DNA of 64,000 nucleotides from Phycisphaerae bacterium (GCA_024102815.1 JAGFJJ010000026.1:41009-105008); one strand, 5' to 3'; counted from the first letter of the stretch, positions 38,835-49,370 are shown. Made by a program: numbers and translations. Notes: generated by a model from the letters alone, not told the origin.

Positions 38835-40069
38835 CCGCGCCTGAGTCATCTTCCGCGGCGGTTTCACCTTCCGCATCGCACGATCCCGCGGTCATCTCCG
38901 ATCGCGGCCGACTCTATCTCCAACTGGCCGAAACCGATGCCGTCGGTCCCGTTCGACTCCGCAGCCTGATCAGACACTTCGGCACTCCCGAAGCGGTATT
39001 GGGAGCGTCCGCAACCGAACTGACCCGCGCCGAAGGCATCGGGCGAACCTCCGCCGAGGCGATCGTCGGGTCGCGGCGAAATGCAGAAACGTCCCGCATC
39101 ATCGATCGCTGCGAAGAGCTGGGCGTTCGCGTTCTCTGCCAGGAAGACGATGAATATCCCCGCCCCCTTCTGCACATCTCCGATCCACCGATCTGCCTTT
39201 TCGTCAAGGGCAGGCTCGAACCGACTGACGCCGTTGGCATGGCCATCGTGGGTACGCGACGCTGTTCGCACTACGGACGGGAGCAGGCACTTCGCTTCGC
39301 AGAGAGTCTCGCTGGAGCGGGTTTCACCATCGTCTCCGGGCTCGCCCGGGGCATCGACGGCCACGCACACCAGGGGGCCCTTCAGGCGGGCGGGCGAACC
39401 ATTGCCGTACTCGGCAACGGACTCGCCACGGTCTATCCCCCGGAGCACGCCGAATTGGCCGAACACATTGTCCAAGCCGGCGCACTGGTCAGCGAGCTCC
39501 CGCCCGACGTCGCCCCGGACGCGAAGAACTTCCCGCGCCGCAACAGAATCATCGTCGGCCTGGCCCTGGGCGTAATTGTGGTCGAAGCGGGCAAGCGCAG
39601 CGGCGCGTTGATTTCCGCTCGGCTCGCCGCCGATTACAACCGCGAGGCCTTCGCCGTCCCCGGCCGCATCGACCAGCCCGACCGCGCCGCCGGCGTCAAC
39701 GCCCTGATCCGCGAGGGACATGCCAAGCTGATCACCTGCCTCGACGATGTGCTTTCGGACCTGGGCGATGTGGGGCGCATCATGCACATCAACGCGCCGC
39801 CATCCGCCGCGAAGAATGAGGAGGCCGCCTCACCGGTTTCGCTGTTTGATCCACAGGTCGCCGCCCAGGCAGTCGTACCCGGAGCGGACCGTTCACTCTC
39901 CGCGGTCGACCAGGCCGTGCTCGACGCGCTGCGCGATGGAGCCACGGACGCCGACAGGATTTGCGAAAGAGCGGGCTTCGATGCCGGCCACGTACTGGCC
40001 TCGCTCACCGGGCTTGAGCTCCGCGGGCGCATCCGCCGCCTGCCCGGGAACCGATTCGAGCCCCGCTGA
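38831..40069 (+). CDS. dprA: DNA processing protein DprA
   Basis: ATG 38831 overlaps the previous stop as ATGA. The 412-residue protein has an N-terminal helix-hairpin-helix region (TELTRAEGIGRTSAEAI), the DprA Rossmann fold with VGTRRCSHYGRE, SGLARGIDGHAHQGAL, LGNGLATVYPPEH, NFPRRNRIIVGLALGVIVVEA and SGALISARLAADYNREAFAVPGRID, and a C-terminal winged helix (LDALRDGATDADRICERAG). DprA loads RecA on incoming single-stranded DNA during transformation. The length is slightly above average because of the Ser/Ala-rich N-terminus. Confidence 0.95.
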   Translation: MTAPESSSAAVSPSASHDPAVISDRGRLYLQLAETDAVGPVRLRSLIRHFGTPEAVLGASATELTRAEGIGRTSAEAIVGSRRNAETSRIIDRCEELGVRVLCQEDDEYPRPLLHISDPPICLFVKGRLEPTDAVGMAIVGTRRCSHYGREQALRFAESLAGAGFTIVSGLARGIDGHAHQGALQAGGRTIAVLGNGLATVYPPEHAELAEHIVQAGALVSELPPDVAPDAKNFPRRNRIIVGLALGVIVVEAGKRSGALISARLAADYNREAFAVPGRIDQPDRAAGVNALIREGHAKLITCLDDVLSDLGDVGRIMHINAPPSAAKNEEAASPVSLFDPQVAAQAVVPGADRSLSAVDQAVLDALRDGATDADRICERAGFDAGHVLASLTGLELRGRIRRLPGNRFEPR

Positions 40070-40185
40070 GCTGTTCTCGTCATCACTGAATCCATTCGTC
40101 GCCTGCATTGACGCTCCCAGATCCTCGCCGAAAATGACCGATGGAGCGGATCACGCCGCTCATGGCCTGCTTCAAGGAATCCCCC

Positions 40186-42123
40186 ATGCCCGCACACGAA
40201 ATGCTATGGAAGCCCACCGAGGATCAGGTCCGTCGCTCGCAGATGTACGAACTTATGCAGACCCTGGCCGGCAGGCATGGCTTCGAGCCGAACTGGCCGG
40301 CGTTCCACCACTGGTCGGTGGTTCGCAGCGATCTATTCTGGAAGGAAATATGGGATTTCGCGGGAATCGAGGCCACCCGCCCCCCTCGCGCCATTCGCTT
40401 CGGCGACGGCATGCTCACGACACGCTGGTTTCCCGGCCTGGAGTTCAATTTCGCTCGGCACCTGCTCCGATTCGATGATGACCGGATCGCCCTGGCCGCG
40501 GAGGATGAATTGGGGCGCTCGAGGAATATCACCTACCGCCAGCTTCGCACCGACGTCGCCCGTGCTGCCTCCGCGATGCGCGGCGCGGGCGTGCAGCGCG
40601 GCGATCGCGTCGGCGCGTTCATGCCCAACGTTCCCGAGACGGTCATCGCCATGCTCGCCGCCGCGAGCCTGGGTGCGGTGTGGTCGTCCTGCTCGCCGGA
40701 CTTCGGCATCGAAGGCGTGTTCGATCGTTTTGGACAGATCGAGCCCAAGCTGCTTATCGCCGCCGATGGCTACTACTACAACGGCAAACGGATCGATTCG
40801 CTCGAGCGCGTCCGCGGCATCATGGAGCGCATCCCCAGTCTCCAGCGCGCCGTGATCGTGCCCTTCACCCAGGATCGTCCCGACCTTGCCGGATTGAAGA
40901 ACGCCACGCTATGGGGCGACTTCCTCGCAAGCGATACGACCCTGACTTTCGAACCCGTGCACTTCGATCACCCGCTCTACATCATGTATTCGTCGGGCAC
41001 GACGGGCATCCCGAAGTGCATCGTACACGGCCACGGCGGAACGCTCATCCAGCACATGAAGGAGCTCATGCTCCACACCGATCTCCGCCGCGATGACACG
41101 ATTCTGTACTTCACGACATGCGGGTGGATGATGTGGAACTGGCTGGTCAGCGCTCTGGGCGTCGGCGCCACCGTCGTGCTCTACGAAGGCAGCCCGTCGC
41201 ACCCCTCGATGGATCACCTTTGGCAACTGGCCGAGCGCCTCCCCATCACCGTCTTCGGAACCAGCGCCAAGTACATCGCCGCGTGCGAAAAGGCGGGCAT
41301 CGAACCGGCGAAGCAGCACGATCTTTCCAGACTTCGCGCCATCCTCTCCACCGGATCGCCGCTCACCGTTGAAAACTTCCGCTGGGTCTATCAGCATGTG
41401 AAAGCAGATTTGCAACTGGCCAGCATCTGTGGCGGCACGGACATCATCAGCTGCTTCATGCTCGGCAACCCCGTGCTCCCCGTCTACGCCGGGGAAATCC
41501 AATCGCTCGGGCTGGGGATGGACGTCAAGGCGTTCGACTTCAATGGAAGACCGGTCGTGGGGCAGAAAGGCGAGCTGGTATGCTGTTCGCCCTTCCCCTC
41601 TCAGCCGACGAACTTCTGGAACGACCCCGACGACGACAAGTACCGCAAGGCCTACTTTGACCGGTTCAACGGCGTCTGGCACCACGGCGACTTTGTGGAG
41701 ATCACCGAACGCGGCGGCGTCATCGTCTACGGGCGTTCCGACGCCACGCTCAACCCCGGCGGCGTGCGTATTGGTACGGCCGAGATCTACCGGCAGGTTG
41801 AGTCCATCGGCGAGATCATGGACAGCGTCGTTGTCGGGAAGAACACCGCGGACGCCGACGTGGAAATCTGTCTGTTCGTCGTTCTCCGCCCCGGCGTGAA
41901 CCTCGACGATGAATTGACCAGGAGAATCAAGGCGCGAATCGCCGAGGGAACCACCAAACGACACGTTCCCAGGCACATCAGGCAGGTGACGGCCATCCCC
42001 TACACGATCAGCGGAAAGAAGGTGGAACTGGCGGTCGCGCGCATCATCAACGGCGAGGACGTTCCCAACCGGGACGCCCTCGCCAACCCGGAGGCGCTTG
42101 CCCAATTCGCCGGGATCGTCTGA
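40186..42123 (+). CDS. aacS: acetoacetyl-CoA synthetase
   Basis: ATG 40186 ([10 protein letters not shown]) with AAGGA upstream gives 645 residues, the normal size; the ATG at 40141 is an alternative. The protein is of the ACS-like ANL group: [19 protein letters not shown] (ATP-binding P-loop), [80 protein letters not shown] and the C-terminal catalytic lysine in [18 protein letters not shown] together with ICGGTDI separates it from acetyl-CoA synthetase. It activates acetoacetate for fatty-acid, ketone-body or polyhydroxybutyrate metabolism. Confidence 0.93.
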   Translation: MPAHEMLWKPTEDQVRRSQMYELMQTLAGRHGFEPNWPAFHHWSVVRSDLFWKEIWDFAGIEATRPPRAIRFGDGMLTTRWFPGLEFNFARHLLRFDDDRIALAAEDELGRSRNITYRQLRTDVARAASAMRGAGVQRGDRVGAFMPNVPETVIAMLAAASLGAVWSSCSPDFGIEGVFDRFGQIEPKLLIAADGYYYNGKRIDSLERVRGIMERIPSLQRAVIVPFTQDRPDLAGLKNATLWGDFLASDTTLTFEPVHFDHPLYIMYSSGTTGIPKCIVHGHGGTLIQHMKELMLHTDLRRDDTILYFTTCGWMMWNWLVSALGVGATVVLYEGSPSHPSMDHLWQLAERLPITVFGTSAKYIAACEKAGIEPAKQHDLSRLRAILSTGSPLTVENFRWVYQHVKADLQLASICGGTDIISCFMLGNPVLPVYAGEIQSLGLGMDVKAFDFNGRPVVGQKGELVCCSPFPSQPTNFWNDPDDDKYRKAYFDRFNGVWHHGDFVEITERGGVIVYGRSDATLNPGGVRIGTAEIYRQVESIGEIMDSVVVGKNTADADVEICLFVVLRPGVNLDDELTRRIKARIAEGTTKRHVPRHIRQVTAIPYTISGKKVELAVARIINGEDVPNRDALANPEALAQFAGIV

Positions 42124-42308
42124 GGACCGGGTGCAACGGGACTGGACCTGACTGGATCCGACGGATCTCATCTTGCGATCAGATGCCCATTTCCTCTAGG
42201 ATGCCCCCACGAGACCGGGGATTACCATCGGACGGATGATCAGAATCCCGAGCCAAATCCTGGGCGTGCACCGCACCCGGAGACCGATCTCTCTGCCAGG
42301 AGACCACA

Positions 42309-43049
42309 ATGACGACCGCTTCCACACTCCTCCTGCTCACTCTGATTTTGAGCCCGCTTCAGACGGAGCAGGCGAAAGGCGATTCCGGCGAGCGCGATGC
42401 CGCAGCCGTCGCCTTGCTGCAGAATTCCGCCGAAGCCATGAAGAAATCCGAGGTGGTTCGATACGACGTAGAGCTTCGCGCCAGCGGCTGGTTGAAGGAA
42501 TTCGTTCCGGATGTGGAGGGTACGGTCACCATCGGCAACCAGTCGAAATGGGAAATCGACCGCTTCCATTGCCGCGTTCGCATCATGGACAAGGACGGCA
42601 AGACCACGGAACGCGAAGCCGGCTCCAACGGCGATGTTTACTTCCTCGTCGATCCCGATACCAAGACAGCGTACGAAGACATGGACCCGCTGGTCCTCGG
42701 GCCTGACAGCCGCGCCATTCAGCGAGCCGTCATGTCCGCTTTCGCCTCGCCCGAGCCATTCAAGGAAGAGTTGTCGTCCAAGAGCATCACTCTCGGAAAG
42801 CCCGAGGAGATCGCCGGCGTCCAGTGCGATCGCGTGGATGTCGCCATCCAGGGGCGAAAAGACAGCTGGTACATCGCCCGATCCGATAGCCTTCCCCGGC
42901 GGGTGGTTCGACTCATTGTGCGGGAAGGCAATGAGGGCACGATCGATATGACCCTCCGTTCACTGGTCGTGGATCCCCAGCTCGACCGCGACCCGTTCAC
43001 GCTCCGCGTGCCGGAGGGTTACCGAAAAACGAACGAGTTCCCAGAGTGA
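42309..43049 (+). CDS. secreted LolA-like outer membrane lipoprotein-sorting family protein
   Basis: CCAGGAGACC precedes ATG 42309. The 246-residue product has a signal peptide (STLLLLTLILSPLQT) and a beta-sheet domain of the LolA/LolB or DUF2092 type: AMKKSEVVRYDVELRASG, FHCRVRIMDKDGKTTERE, YEDMDPLVLGPDS and a final LVVDPQLDRDPFTLRVPEGYR. The last phrase, a residue run ending in F-x-L-x-x-P-x-G, is the typical close of this fold. A similar gene follows at 43252, but the two are only distantly alike. Confidence 0.75.
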   Translation: MTTASTLLLLTLILSPLQTEQAKGDSGERDAAAVALLQNSAEAMKKSEVVRYDVELRASGWLKEFVPDVEGTVTIGNQSKWEIDRFHCRVRIMDKDGKTTEREAGSNGDVYFLVDPDTKTAYEDMDPLVLGPDSRAIQRAVMSAFASPEPFKEELSSKSITLGKPEEIAGVQCDRVDVAIQGRKDSWYIARSDSLPRRVVRLIVREGNEGTIDMTLRSLVVDPQLDRDPFTLRVPEGYRKTNEFPE

Positions 43050-43251
43050 TCGTGGACTTGTTCGTTACAGACGGGTTACCGTCCAATCCGCCTGCAACGT
43101 GGTTTCGTTGTTCAAATGGGCCAATCGATCAACGGGAGTCTTGCACGGCTCTTGCCGATTTTTTAGCCTAAGGCGCTGGTAAGATCGGCCCCAAGCGGGA
43201 GGCTGTCTCGGTTCGAACCAATCGTTGTTTTCGCCTCGGAGGTTGCAGTCC

Positions 43252-43992
43252 ATGAAATCTCACATTCTTTGGTCCGCCCTTTTCCTGATCGGAATCGCCG
43301 TCAACACCAGCGCTCAAGAATCTGCCCCGCCGGCAAAGGCGCCCGAGTTGAGCACGATCGAGAAGGAAATCACAGCCGCCTGGAAGAAAGTCGACAGCTT
43401 CCGCGCCAAGGTGACCCTGGACGTCAACCTCCAGGCCAGCACGGGCATGTCGCAACACCTGTCCGAAGGAACCGTCGTTTATAGAAAGTCCGATGGAAAG
43501 GACCAGTACCGGCAGGAGTTAATTTCCAAGCACTTCTCTGCCGTGGACGGCGGCATGGTGACGGAAACCTTCACGACCGTCGCGGATGGACGCTACCTAT
43601 ACAATATGACCGAGAAGGACGGACTTTACCGCGGAACCAAGCGCGAACAGAAAAACTCGGGCATCGAATTGGGCGGTCAGGCCCTGTTCGACTATCTCGA
43701 CGATAACTACCTCCTCAACGCTCAGCCCGAGGGCGAGCTTGACGGCCGACCAGTGTGGATCATAACCGGCACATCCATTGCCAGCCGCCTCAAACGCCAT
43801 ATCACTTTCTATATCAGCAAGGAGTGGGGACTGCTGCTGAAGCGGGAGGTGGAGAGCGCACGACCCGGTGCCGACCTGCCGGATTCCCTGCTCACACTCT
43901 CTGACATTGAGATGAACGTCAAGCCGGACAAGTCGCTCTTCGAGTTCAATCCGCCGCCCGGTGTTGACATTAAGGACAAGACGACGAGCTAA
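43252..43992 (+). CDS. secreted LolA-like protein
   Basis: ATG 43252 (MKSHILWSALFLIGI) follows GGAGG and gives a signal peptide cleaved near SAQE. The 246-residue product contains WKKVDSFRAKVTLDVNLQAS, VTETFTTVADGRYLYNMTEKDG, GELDGRPVWIITGTS and a final DKSLFEFNPPPGVDIKD. This is the LolA/outer-membrane lipoprotein-sorting fold, a hydrophobic-ligand beta-barrel half. It is the second of two such genes in a row, suggesting an envelope lipid or lipoprotein handling pair. Confidence 0.8.
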   Translation: MKSHILWSALFLIGIAVNTSAQESAPPAKAPELSTIEKEITAAWKKVDSFRAKVTLDVNLQASTGMSQHLSEGTVVYRKSDGKDQYRQELISKHFSAVDGGMVTETFTTVADGRYLYNMTEKDGLYRGTKREQKNSGIELGGQALFDYLDDNYLLNAQPEGELDGRPVWIITGTSIASRLKRHITFYISKEWGLLLKREVESARPGADLPDSLLTLSDIEMNVKPDKSLFEFNPPPGVDIKDKTTS

Positions 43993-44141
43993 GCCGCCGC
44001 ACGTTCCGAGGAACGACGCGAATTCGGCGGCCACCGACGATTGCACGAATCCACTGATCCCCCGGGCGGCACGATGGGCCGGGCCGCCTGGGCTTTCGGG
44101 ACCGATGCGTCCCGCCCTTCAACAAGGAAAGGACTGGACCC

Positions 44142-45413
44142 ATGCCCTCTCGACGACACTCCATCCGCTGGTCTCGTCTCTGGACGTCGGGCCTGGTTAT
44201 CGCCGGCTTTGCCGGCGCGGCGCTTGCCGAATCTCCCGGCGAATCCGCCTGGCGGCAATGGGGCGGCACCAACCAGGATTTCAAGGCCTCGGCCGCGGGG
44301 CTCGCCGACAACTGGCCGGAGTCCGGTCCGCCCAAGGTCTGGGAACGAGAACTCGGTGACGGCTACTCCGCGATCCTCTTCGAAGACGGCGTCCTCTACA
44401 CCATGTATCGCGCCTCGGAAGACAAGGAAGCGGTCATCGCCCTCAAAGCCGACACCGGCGAAACCGTCTGGGAATACCGCTATGAGTCCGCCGTGAAGGA
44501 AGGCCACGTCAAGGACTTCGGCTCGGGCCCGCGCTCCACACCGCTCATCGTCGAGGATCGGCTCTACACCATCGGCATCGCCGGCAAGATGCACTGCCTC
44601 GATAAGTTCACCGGCAAGCCGCATTGGCATAAGAACCTCTGGGACGATCTGGGCGGCAATTTCCTCATGCATGGCTACGCGTCCAGTCCCATCGCGTACA
44701 AGAACACGGTCATTGCGCTTGTTGGCGCCAAGGACCAGAGCATCGTCGCCTTCGATCAGAAGGACGGATCCGTGAAGTGGAAGTCGGCGAGCTTCGAGAA
44801 CGGCTACTCGACGCCCCGCCTGTTCAGGATCGACGGCGAGGACCATCTCGTCACGTTCATGGCCACCGAGATTGTCGGGCTGGAACCCGCCACCGGCGAG
44901 ATCAAATGGAGCTTCCCCCAGGAGAATCAGTGGAAGCAGAACATCTGCATGCCCACCTTGGCCTCCGGCAACATCCTGTTCTTCTCCTCACCCGATGCCG
45001 GCGCACACGGGCTGAAGATCGAACGTACCGGCAGTCAATACAGCGTCAGCGAAGTCTGGTCGACACGGAAAATTCAGTTCTATCACGTCACCTCCGTCGC
45101 CAACGGAGACTTCGTGTATGGCTGCACCGGCACCCAGGGCACATTCTTTATCGCCGCGGTGAACATGAAAACCGGGGACATCGCCTGGCGGAAGCGCGGA
45201 TTCAGCAAGGCCAACGTCATCCAGGCCGACGGCAAGCTCATCATCCTGGACGAAGACGGGAATCTGGCTCTGGCTGCGGCAACGCCCGAGGACTTTACGG
45301 TCCTCGCCAAGTTCCAGCTATTCGATGACGTATCCTGGACGGTACCGACGGTCGCCGGGAAGTACCTGTTCGCGCGGGATAAGAAGTCGATCAAGGCCCT
45401 GAACCTGGGCTGA
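44142..45413 (+). CDS. secreted PQQ-like beta-propeller protein
   Basis: The 423-residue product has a Tat/Sec-like signal (MPSRRHSIRWSRLWTSGLVI ... ALAES) and PQQ-type propeller repeats: WRQWGGTNQDFKAS, AVIALKADTGETVWEYRYES, MHCLDKFTGKPHWHKNLW, IVAFDQKDGSVKWKSAS and AAVNMKTGDIAWRKRGF. The opening WRQWGG and the SGPRSTPLI blade are the standard form in planctomycetes and verrucomicrobia, where hundreds of such exported proteins exist. No dehydrogenase motif is seen, so it is probably not a PQQ enzyme. Its 3' end overlaps the convergent glycosyltransferase gene by 23 bases. Confidence 0.9.
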   Translation: MPSRRHSIRWSRLWTSGLVIAGFAGAALAESPGESAWRQWGGTNQDFKASAAGLADNWPESGPPKVWERELGDGYSAILFEDGVLYTMYRASEDKEAVIALKADTGETVWEYRYESAVKEGHVKDFGSGPRSTPLIVEDRLYTIGIAGKMHCLDKFTGKPHWHKNLWDDLGGNFLMHGYASSPIAYKNTVIALVGAKDQSIVAFDQKDGSVKWKSASFENGYSTPRLFRIDGEDHLVTFMATEIVGLEPATGEIKWSFPQENQWKQNICMPTLASGNILFFSSPDAGAHGLKIERTGSQYSVSEVWSTRKIQFYHVTSVANGDFVYGCTGTQGTFFIAAVNMKTGDIAWRKRGFSKANVIQADGKLIILDEDGNLALAAATPEDFTVLAKFQLFDDVSWTVPTVAGKYLFARDKKSIKALNLG

Positions 45414-46704
45414 CCAACTCACGTGTTTCGCGGGGGCCGATACCGGGACGCATCAAGCCGGGATGGTCGCCGTCAGGTTGAATCGTCCGTTGTGCGACCA
45501 CACGATGCGGCTCACCGCCGTCTGTGAGGACTTCATCCAGCCGCGCGAGTTGCTCCGCCCATCGGAACTTATGGGCTACGAGCGCACGACCGGCTGCACC
45601 GATGCGATCGCGCAGGGTCGCATCCAGAAGCAGACGCACCACACGGACGGCGAAGTCCGTTGCCTCCGCCGCAATGCAGTAGTCATGATCGGCGCGCCCG
45701 TCGATTCCCTCGGCAGCGCCGGGCGTGAGCACAACCGGCACGCCCTCCGCCATCGCTTCCAGAACCTTGTTCTGCAGCCCTCGGGCGATGCGCAGCGGCG
45801 CGACACTCACGTCCGTCCGGCGGACCTCGGCCTGGACATCCGCGACCGCACCAACGACCTCCACACCGGGAAAACTCACCAGCCGCCGCACGGCGCGCAC
45901 CGGACGATGACCGACGATGCGGAACCGTGCCTCGGGAAATCGGGCGCGAATCGCAGGCCAGGACGTGCGCACAAACCACGTCACGGCGTCGACATTGGGA
46001 AGATAGTCCATCGCCCCGACGAAGCCGATGACCGGACCGTCATCGTCGTGCGCACTTCGCGCGGCCACACCCCACTCGCCAAGTGTCACGCCGTTCCCCA
46101 TGATTTGAACCCGGCGACGCAAGTGCAACGGCAGGTGCGAAGCCTCGGCTTCGGTAATCAGCAATGTCGCGTCGAACGCGGTAATCCAAGATCGCTCCCG
46201 GCGCCCAAGCCGCCGTCCCTCGATTTCATAAAGCGACGACATCAGACCTCGCCCGAACCGTGCGTAGTCCTGCCATTTCAGGCTGTCCAGATCGCACAGG
46301 TCGAGGATCCGCCGCCCGGCAGGAACGCCAAGCGCATAAGACGCCATGCTCGACGAATAGGCGAACACGGCATCAAACCTCGTGCGTGCGGACCACGCCG
46401 CCAGCGCTGTCCGCATGGCATGCGACCAGAAATAACCCTCCGTCAGCGTTCGCCCTCGAGCCAACGCAACCAAGGCCCGCAACTTCGCCCATGCCGGCCG
46501 CAATCGGACGACCTCCACTTCCGCGCACCAGCGCCGCAGGGAATCCACGTGCCGCCCGTCCTCGCCCCGGTCCGCAAACGCCGCGCACCAGATTTCGTGT
46601 TTTGTCGAGAGATGCTCGATTTGCCGGAATGCGCGAAGCTTGTCGCCCTTGTTTGGCGGGTAGGGGACACGATGGGCCAAGTACAGAATCCGCACGATTG
46701 TCAC
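45391..46704 (-). CDS. glycosyltransferase of the exosortase/PEP-CTERM-associated type
   Basis: GTG 46704 overlaps the upstream FemAB stop as GTGA, so I take it as start (437 residues). The opening RILYLAHRVPYPPNKGDKLR is the hallmark of the TIGR03087 family of sugar transferases linked to exosortase/EPS loci. GT-B features follow: GFVGAMDYLPNVDAVTWFV, VVGAVADVQAEVRRTDVSVAPLRIA and GLQNKVLEAMAEGVPVVLTP (donor-site Glu). It acts in exopolysaccharide assembly in the cytoplasm or at the membrane. It is the last gene of a three-gene minus-strand operon. Confidence 0.9.
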   Translation of the reverse strand: MTIVRILYLAHRVPYPPNKGDKLRAFRQIEHLSTKHEIWCAAFADRGEDGRHVDSLRRWCAEVEVVRLRPAWAKLRALVALARGRTLTEGYFWSHAMRTALAAWSARTRFDAVFAYSSSMASYALGVPAGRRILDLCDLDSLKWQDYARFGRGLMSSLYEIEGRRLGRRERSWITAFDATLLITEAEASHLPLHLRRRVQIMGNGVTLGEWGVAARSAHDDDGPVIGFVGAMDYLPNVDAVTWFVRTSWPAIRARFPEARFRIVGHRPVRAVRRLVSFPGVEVVGAVADVQAEVRRTDVSVAPLRIARGLQNKVLEAMAEGVPVVLTPGAAEGIDGRADHDYCIAAEATDFAVRVVRLLLDATLRDRIGAAGRALVAHKFRWAEQLARLDEVLTDGGEPHRVVAQRTIQPDGDHPGLMRPGIGPRETRELVSPGSGP

Positions 46705-47804
46705 CCTGGAAAGTGCTTCGTCAGCCGGCCGCCGAGCGCCGTCGTCAACGCAAGTGGCAGGTGACGCCAAATGTGCCGTGCCAGGGCATACCGCCCGCTC
46801 GACGGGGACGACGCCGGGGCGTGCTCACCCGGAGGACAATAGGTCTGATACCCAAGCGGTCGCGGTGTAAAGCCCTGAAAGCGCTTGAAGTCACAACTGC
46901 CCGCGTTGTCGCGTCGCGACCGGCCGAAATCGAATGCGCGATACCCCTCTTCGACCGCCCGTTCCATCACGCTCATGTAGATGAAGTTTGCCGCGTGACA
47001 GACCTTGGCCGATGGCGTCGATCCAAAGAAATAGGGCATGACCCGATCGCCGTGGAGAAACGTCACCAACCCCGCCACCGGCTTCCCATCCCATGTCACC
47101 CTTGAAACCCAATGCCGACCTTCCGTTGCTTCCGCCAGCGCCTCAAAGAAATGCTTGGGATACACGGGCGAACCCAGCCGGCCCATGTTCTCCGCATACA
47201 ACTGCCACACCAGATCGAGATGCTCCTCGCCGTGTGCGATCGCAAGCCCAAACCGCTCCCGCCCTTGCCGTGCCGCGGCCCGCGCCTTGCGCGGAAGCCA
47301 GCCCAACACCTCCTCAGGGCGACCCGGCAATTCGCGCTCGAATCCGACGTACCGGTCCGAGACTGCAAGCTCGTCGATCGACGCCTTCTCGCTGCGGAAC
47401 TCCACGCAGCGGCAGGATAACTCCGAACACAAATCCCGAGCCGCTCGGAACAGCGCCCCCGCCGGTTCCACATCGTCCGCCAGAATCCCCCCGCCTACGG
47501 CATAGGGAACGCTGATCAACATGGAACCAAGGAAGAGACTCCGCACGTGAAACAACGGCAGGCAACCCGCAATACGTCCTTCTCGCATGGCAACCAGGTA
47601 GATGGGACGATGCTGGAACGACTTCTCCACTGCCCACCGCCAGCCCCAGGTGTGGAAAATCGTGCCATTGGGGTGACGCGCCACATACGCATTCCATTCA
47701 TCGCAGCGAAGGTCATCGATTTGTTCGATATGCGCGCTGGCGACTGCACCGCGCGAATGCGCTCCGTCCCGGCATGGCGTAATGTCCAGCACCTCAGGCG
47801 CCAT
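46701..47804 (-). CDS. FemAB-related acyltransferase, exosortase system-associated
   Basis: ATG 47804 (MAPEVLDITPC) overlaps the end of the upstream ligase gene by 11 bases and has GGGAGCC ahead of it. The 367-residue product is GNAT-fold FemAB-like: FHTWGWRWAVEKSFQHRPIYL, GRIAGCLPLFHVRS, LPRKARAAARQGRER, LYAENMGRLGSPVYPKHFFEAL, PYFFGSTPSAKVCHAANFIYM and AFDFGRSRRDNAGSCDFKRF. This run matches the TIGR03019 PEP-CTERM-associated FemAB group, thought to transfer an aminoacyl or acyl group during exopolysaccharide production. Confidence 0.9.
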   Translation of the reverse strand: MAPEVLDITPCRDGAHSRGAVASAHIEQIDDLRCDEWNAYVARHPNGTIFHTWGWRWAVEKSFQHRPIYLVAMREGRIAGCLPLFHVRSLFLGSMLISVPYAVGGGILADDVEPAGALFRAARDLCSELSCRCVEFRSEKASIDELAVSDRYVGFERELPGRPEEVLGWLPRKARAAARQGRERFGLAIAHGEEHLDLVWQLYAENMGRLGSPVYPKHFFEALAEATEGRHWVSRVTWDGKPVAGLVTFLHGDRVMPYFFGSTPSAKVCHAANFIYMSVMERAVEEGYRAFDFGRSRRDNAGSCDFKRFQGFTPRPLGYQTYCPPGEHAPASSPSSGRYALARHIWRHLPLALTTALGGRLTKHFPG

Positions 47805-49200
47805 GCCCGGCTCCCTTCGCAAGGCCCGCCACACAAGCCGGTTCCCATGCGACTCGTCCCTGGGCTACCTCGGATCGCACGTACTGAAACTTCCCCGACG
47901 CCGACGCAGTGATTCGGTTGACAACCTCTACCCGAACAGGAATATCGCCTCCCACTGCCCGGCCAACCGCCGTCGCAATGGCCTCTCGATCCGGCGCTCC
48001 CCGTCCCTCCACGCCGGATACTTCCACCTGCACGACGTAATTCACACGCTGCCGGATGCGAAAAGCTCCCACGTCCTCACGCTCCCGCAGGGGATAGATC
48101 ACCGCCAGCGCATGACGCCTCGTACCGTCCGGAAGGTGCACGAAATCCGTCGTTCGCCCCTCCACGACATCCATCAGCGGCAGCCCGCGCCCGCATGTGC
48201 ACCGTCCCACTTGCAAGCGCCCTACATCGCCCGTTTGATAGCGAATCAGCGGCATTCCCAGGGCGTCCAGGTGCGTCACCACGATTTCGCCCGACTCCCC
48301 GGCCTCCACCGGACGCCCATCGCGCAAGATCTCAATGAAAACTTGTTCCGCGTTGATGTGCATGCCGCCGTCCGGGCACTCATGTGCGAGAAAACCCGCG
48401 TCGCGAGCGCCATAGCCGTCAGCCACGGGGCATTGGAAATAGTCCTCCAGGTTCTCGCGATCGTGGGGAAAGCACACCTCGCCGGTGACGAAAACCGCCT
48501 TCAGCGATTCCAGGTTGCCCGCCCTTCCGCGCGAGCGGCCGTAGTTCGCAAGCAGTGCGAGGCTACTCGGGTATCCAAAAATGCAATGTGGGCGAAATCG
48601 ATCCAACTCGTCAAAGTACGCATCAAGGCGCGCTGGCGACATATCGAAGGCGCTGAGCAGCCGGTGGTTGAACAACCGGTCGCGCCACGCCTTGTACCGG
48701 TCCGTTCGGCGTAGCTCGATCGGCGAACCCCAAAGATACAACTCGCGATCGCCGAACTCAGCGCCGAACCAGCGATGGGTGCGGATTCGCGCTGCCTGGT
48801 CCGCGGCCTGTCGTCGCCGACAGACGAAGAAACGCAACGGCTCACCGCTGGAGCCTCCCGTATCAAATGGGTGAAGTCCCCCGGCAACCTCCGCCCAAAC
48901 CATCTTCTCAATATTGGCGCGAATCTCGGCCTTTTTGAGAACTGGGAGTTTCAGGAGCACCTCGAATGGGTCGTCTCGCAATACATCCACACCCGCTTGC
49001 GCGAATCGATCCCGGTAGAACCGGGTGTGACGTGCCGCGTGGTTCAATAACGCCCCCAGCTTCTCGCCCTGAAGCGCCCGGATCTCGGCCGGAGACCGCC
49101 ACTGCGATGCCTCCAGCTCGGCCGCCAGGCGCAGCGTCGGCCGGCCAAGCAACCGCTCATGCACGGGCAGGAGAACCTGTCGAGCCAGGATGCCGAACAT
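47794..49200 (-). CDS. phenylacetate-CoA ligase-like (CapK/PaaK) AMP-forming enzyme
   Basis: The 468-residue product has the PaaK/CapK profile: LLNHAARHTRFYRDRFAQAG, the P-loop TGGSSGEPLRFF, HCIFGYPSSLALLANYGR, DGYGARDAGFLAHEC, MPLIRYQTGDVGRL, a cysteine pair in CTCGRGLPLM and the C-terminal lysine in SASGKFQYVRSE. CapK members in polysaccharide loci activate an acyl or aryl group for sugar decoration rather than phenylacetate degradation. It is the first gene of the EPS-type operon with FemAB and the glycosyltransferase. Confidence 0.9.
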   Translation of the reverse strand: MFGILARQVLLPVHERLLGRPTLRLAAELEASQWRSPAEIRALQGEKLGALLNHAARHTRFYRDRFAQAGVDVLRDDPFEVLLKLPVLKKAEIRANIEKMVWAEVAGGLHPFDTGGSSGEPLRFFVCRRRQAADQAARIRTHRWFGAEFGDRELYLWGSPIELRRTDRYKAWRDRLFNHRLLSAFDMSPARLDAYFDELDRFRPHCIFGYPSSLALLANYGRSRGRAGNLESLKAVFVTGEVCFPHDRENLEDYFQCPVADGYGARDAGFLAHECPDGGMHINAEQVFIEILRDGRPVEAGESGEIVVTHLDALGMPLIRYQTGDVGRLQVGRCTCGRGLPLMDVVEGRTTDFVHLPDGTRRHALAVIYPLREREDVGAFRIRQRVNYVVQVEVSGVEGRGAPDREAIATAVGRAVGGDIPVRVEVVNRITASASGKFQYVRSEVAQGRVAWEPACVAGLAKGAGHGA

Positions 49201-49370
49201 TCACTTCCGTTCCAGGAACCTCGTGCGCGTACCTACCGCGCATGACGCCACCATCCCCTTCCCGTCGATTACTGCCCGTTTTATCGGTAGAAGAACTGAC
49301 GCAATTTGGCTGAGCCGCGTAAAACGCACCGGGGTGACGGTACTGGTCACCTGGCCTCCCAAACCTCTGC

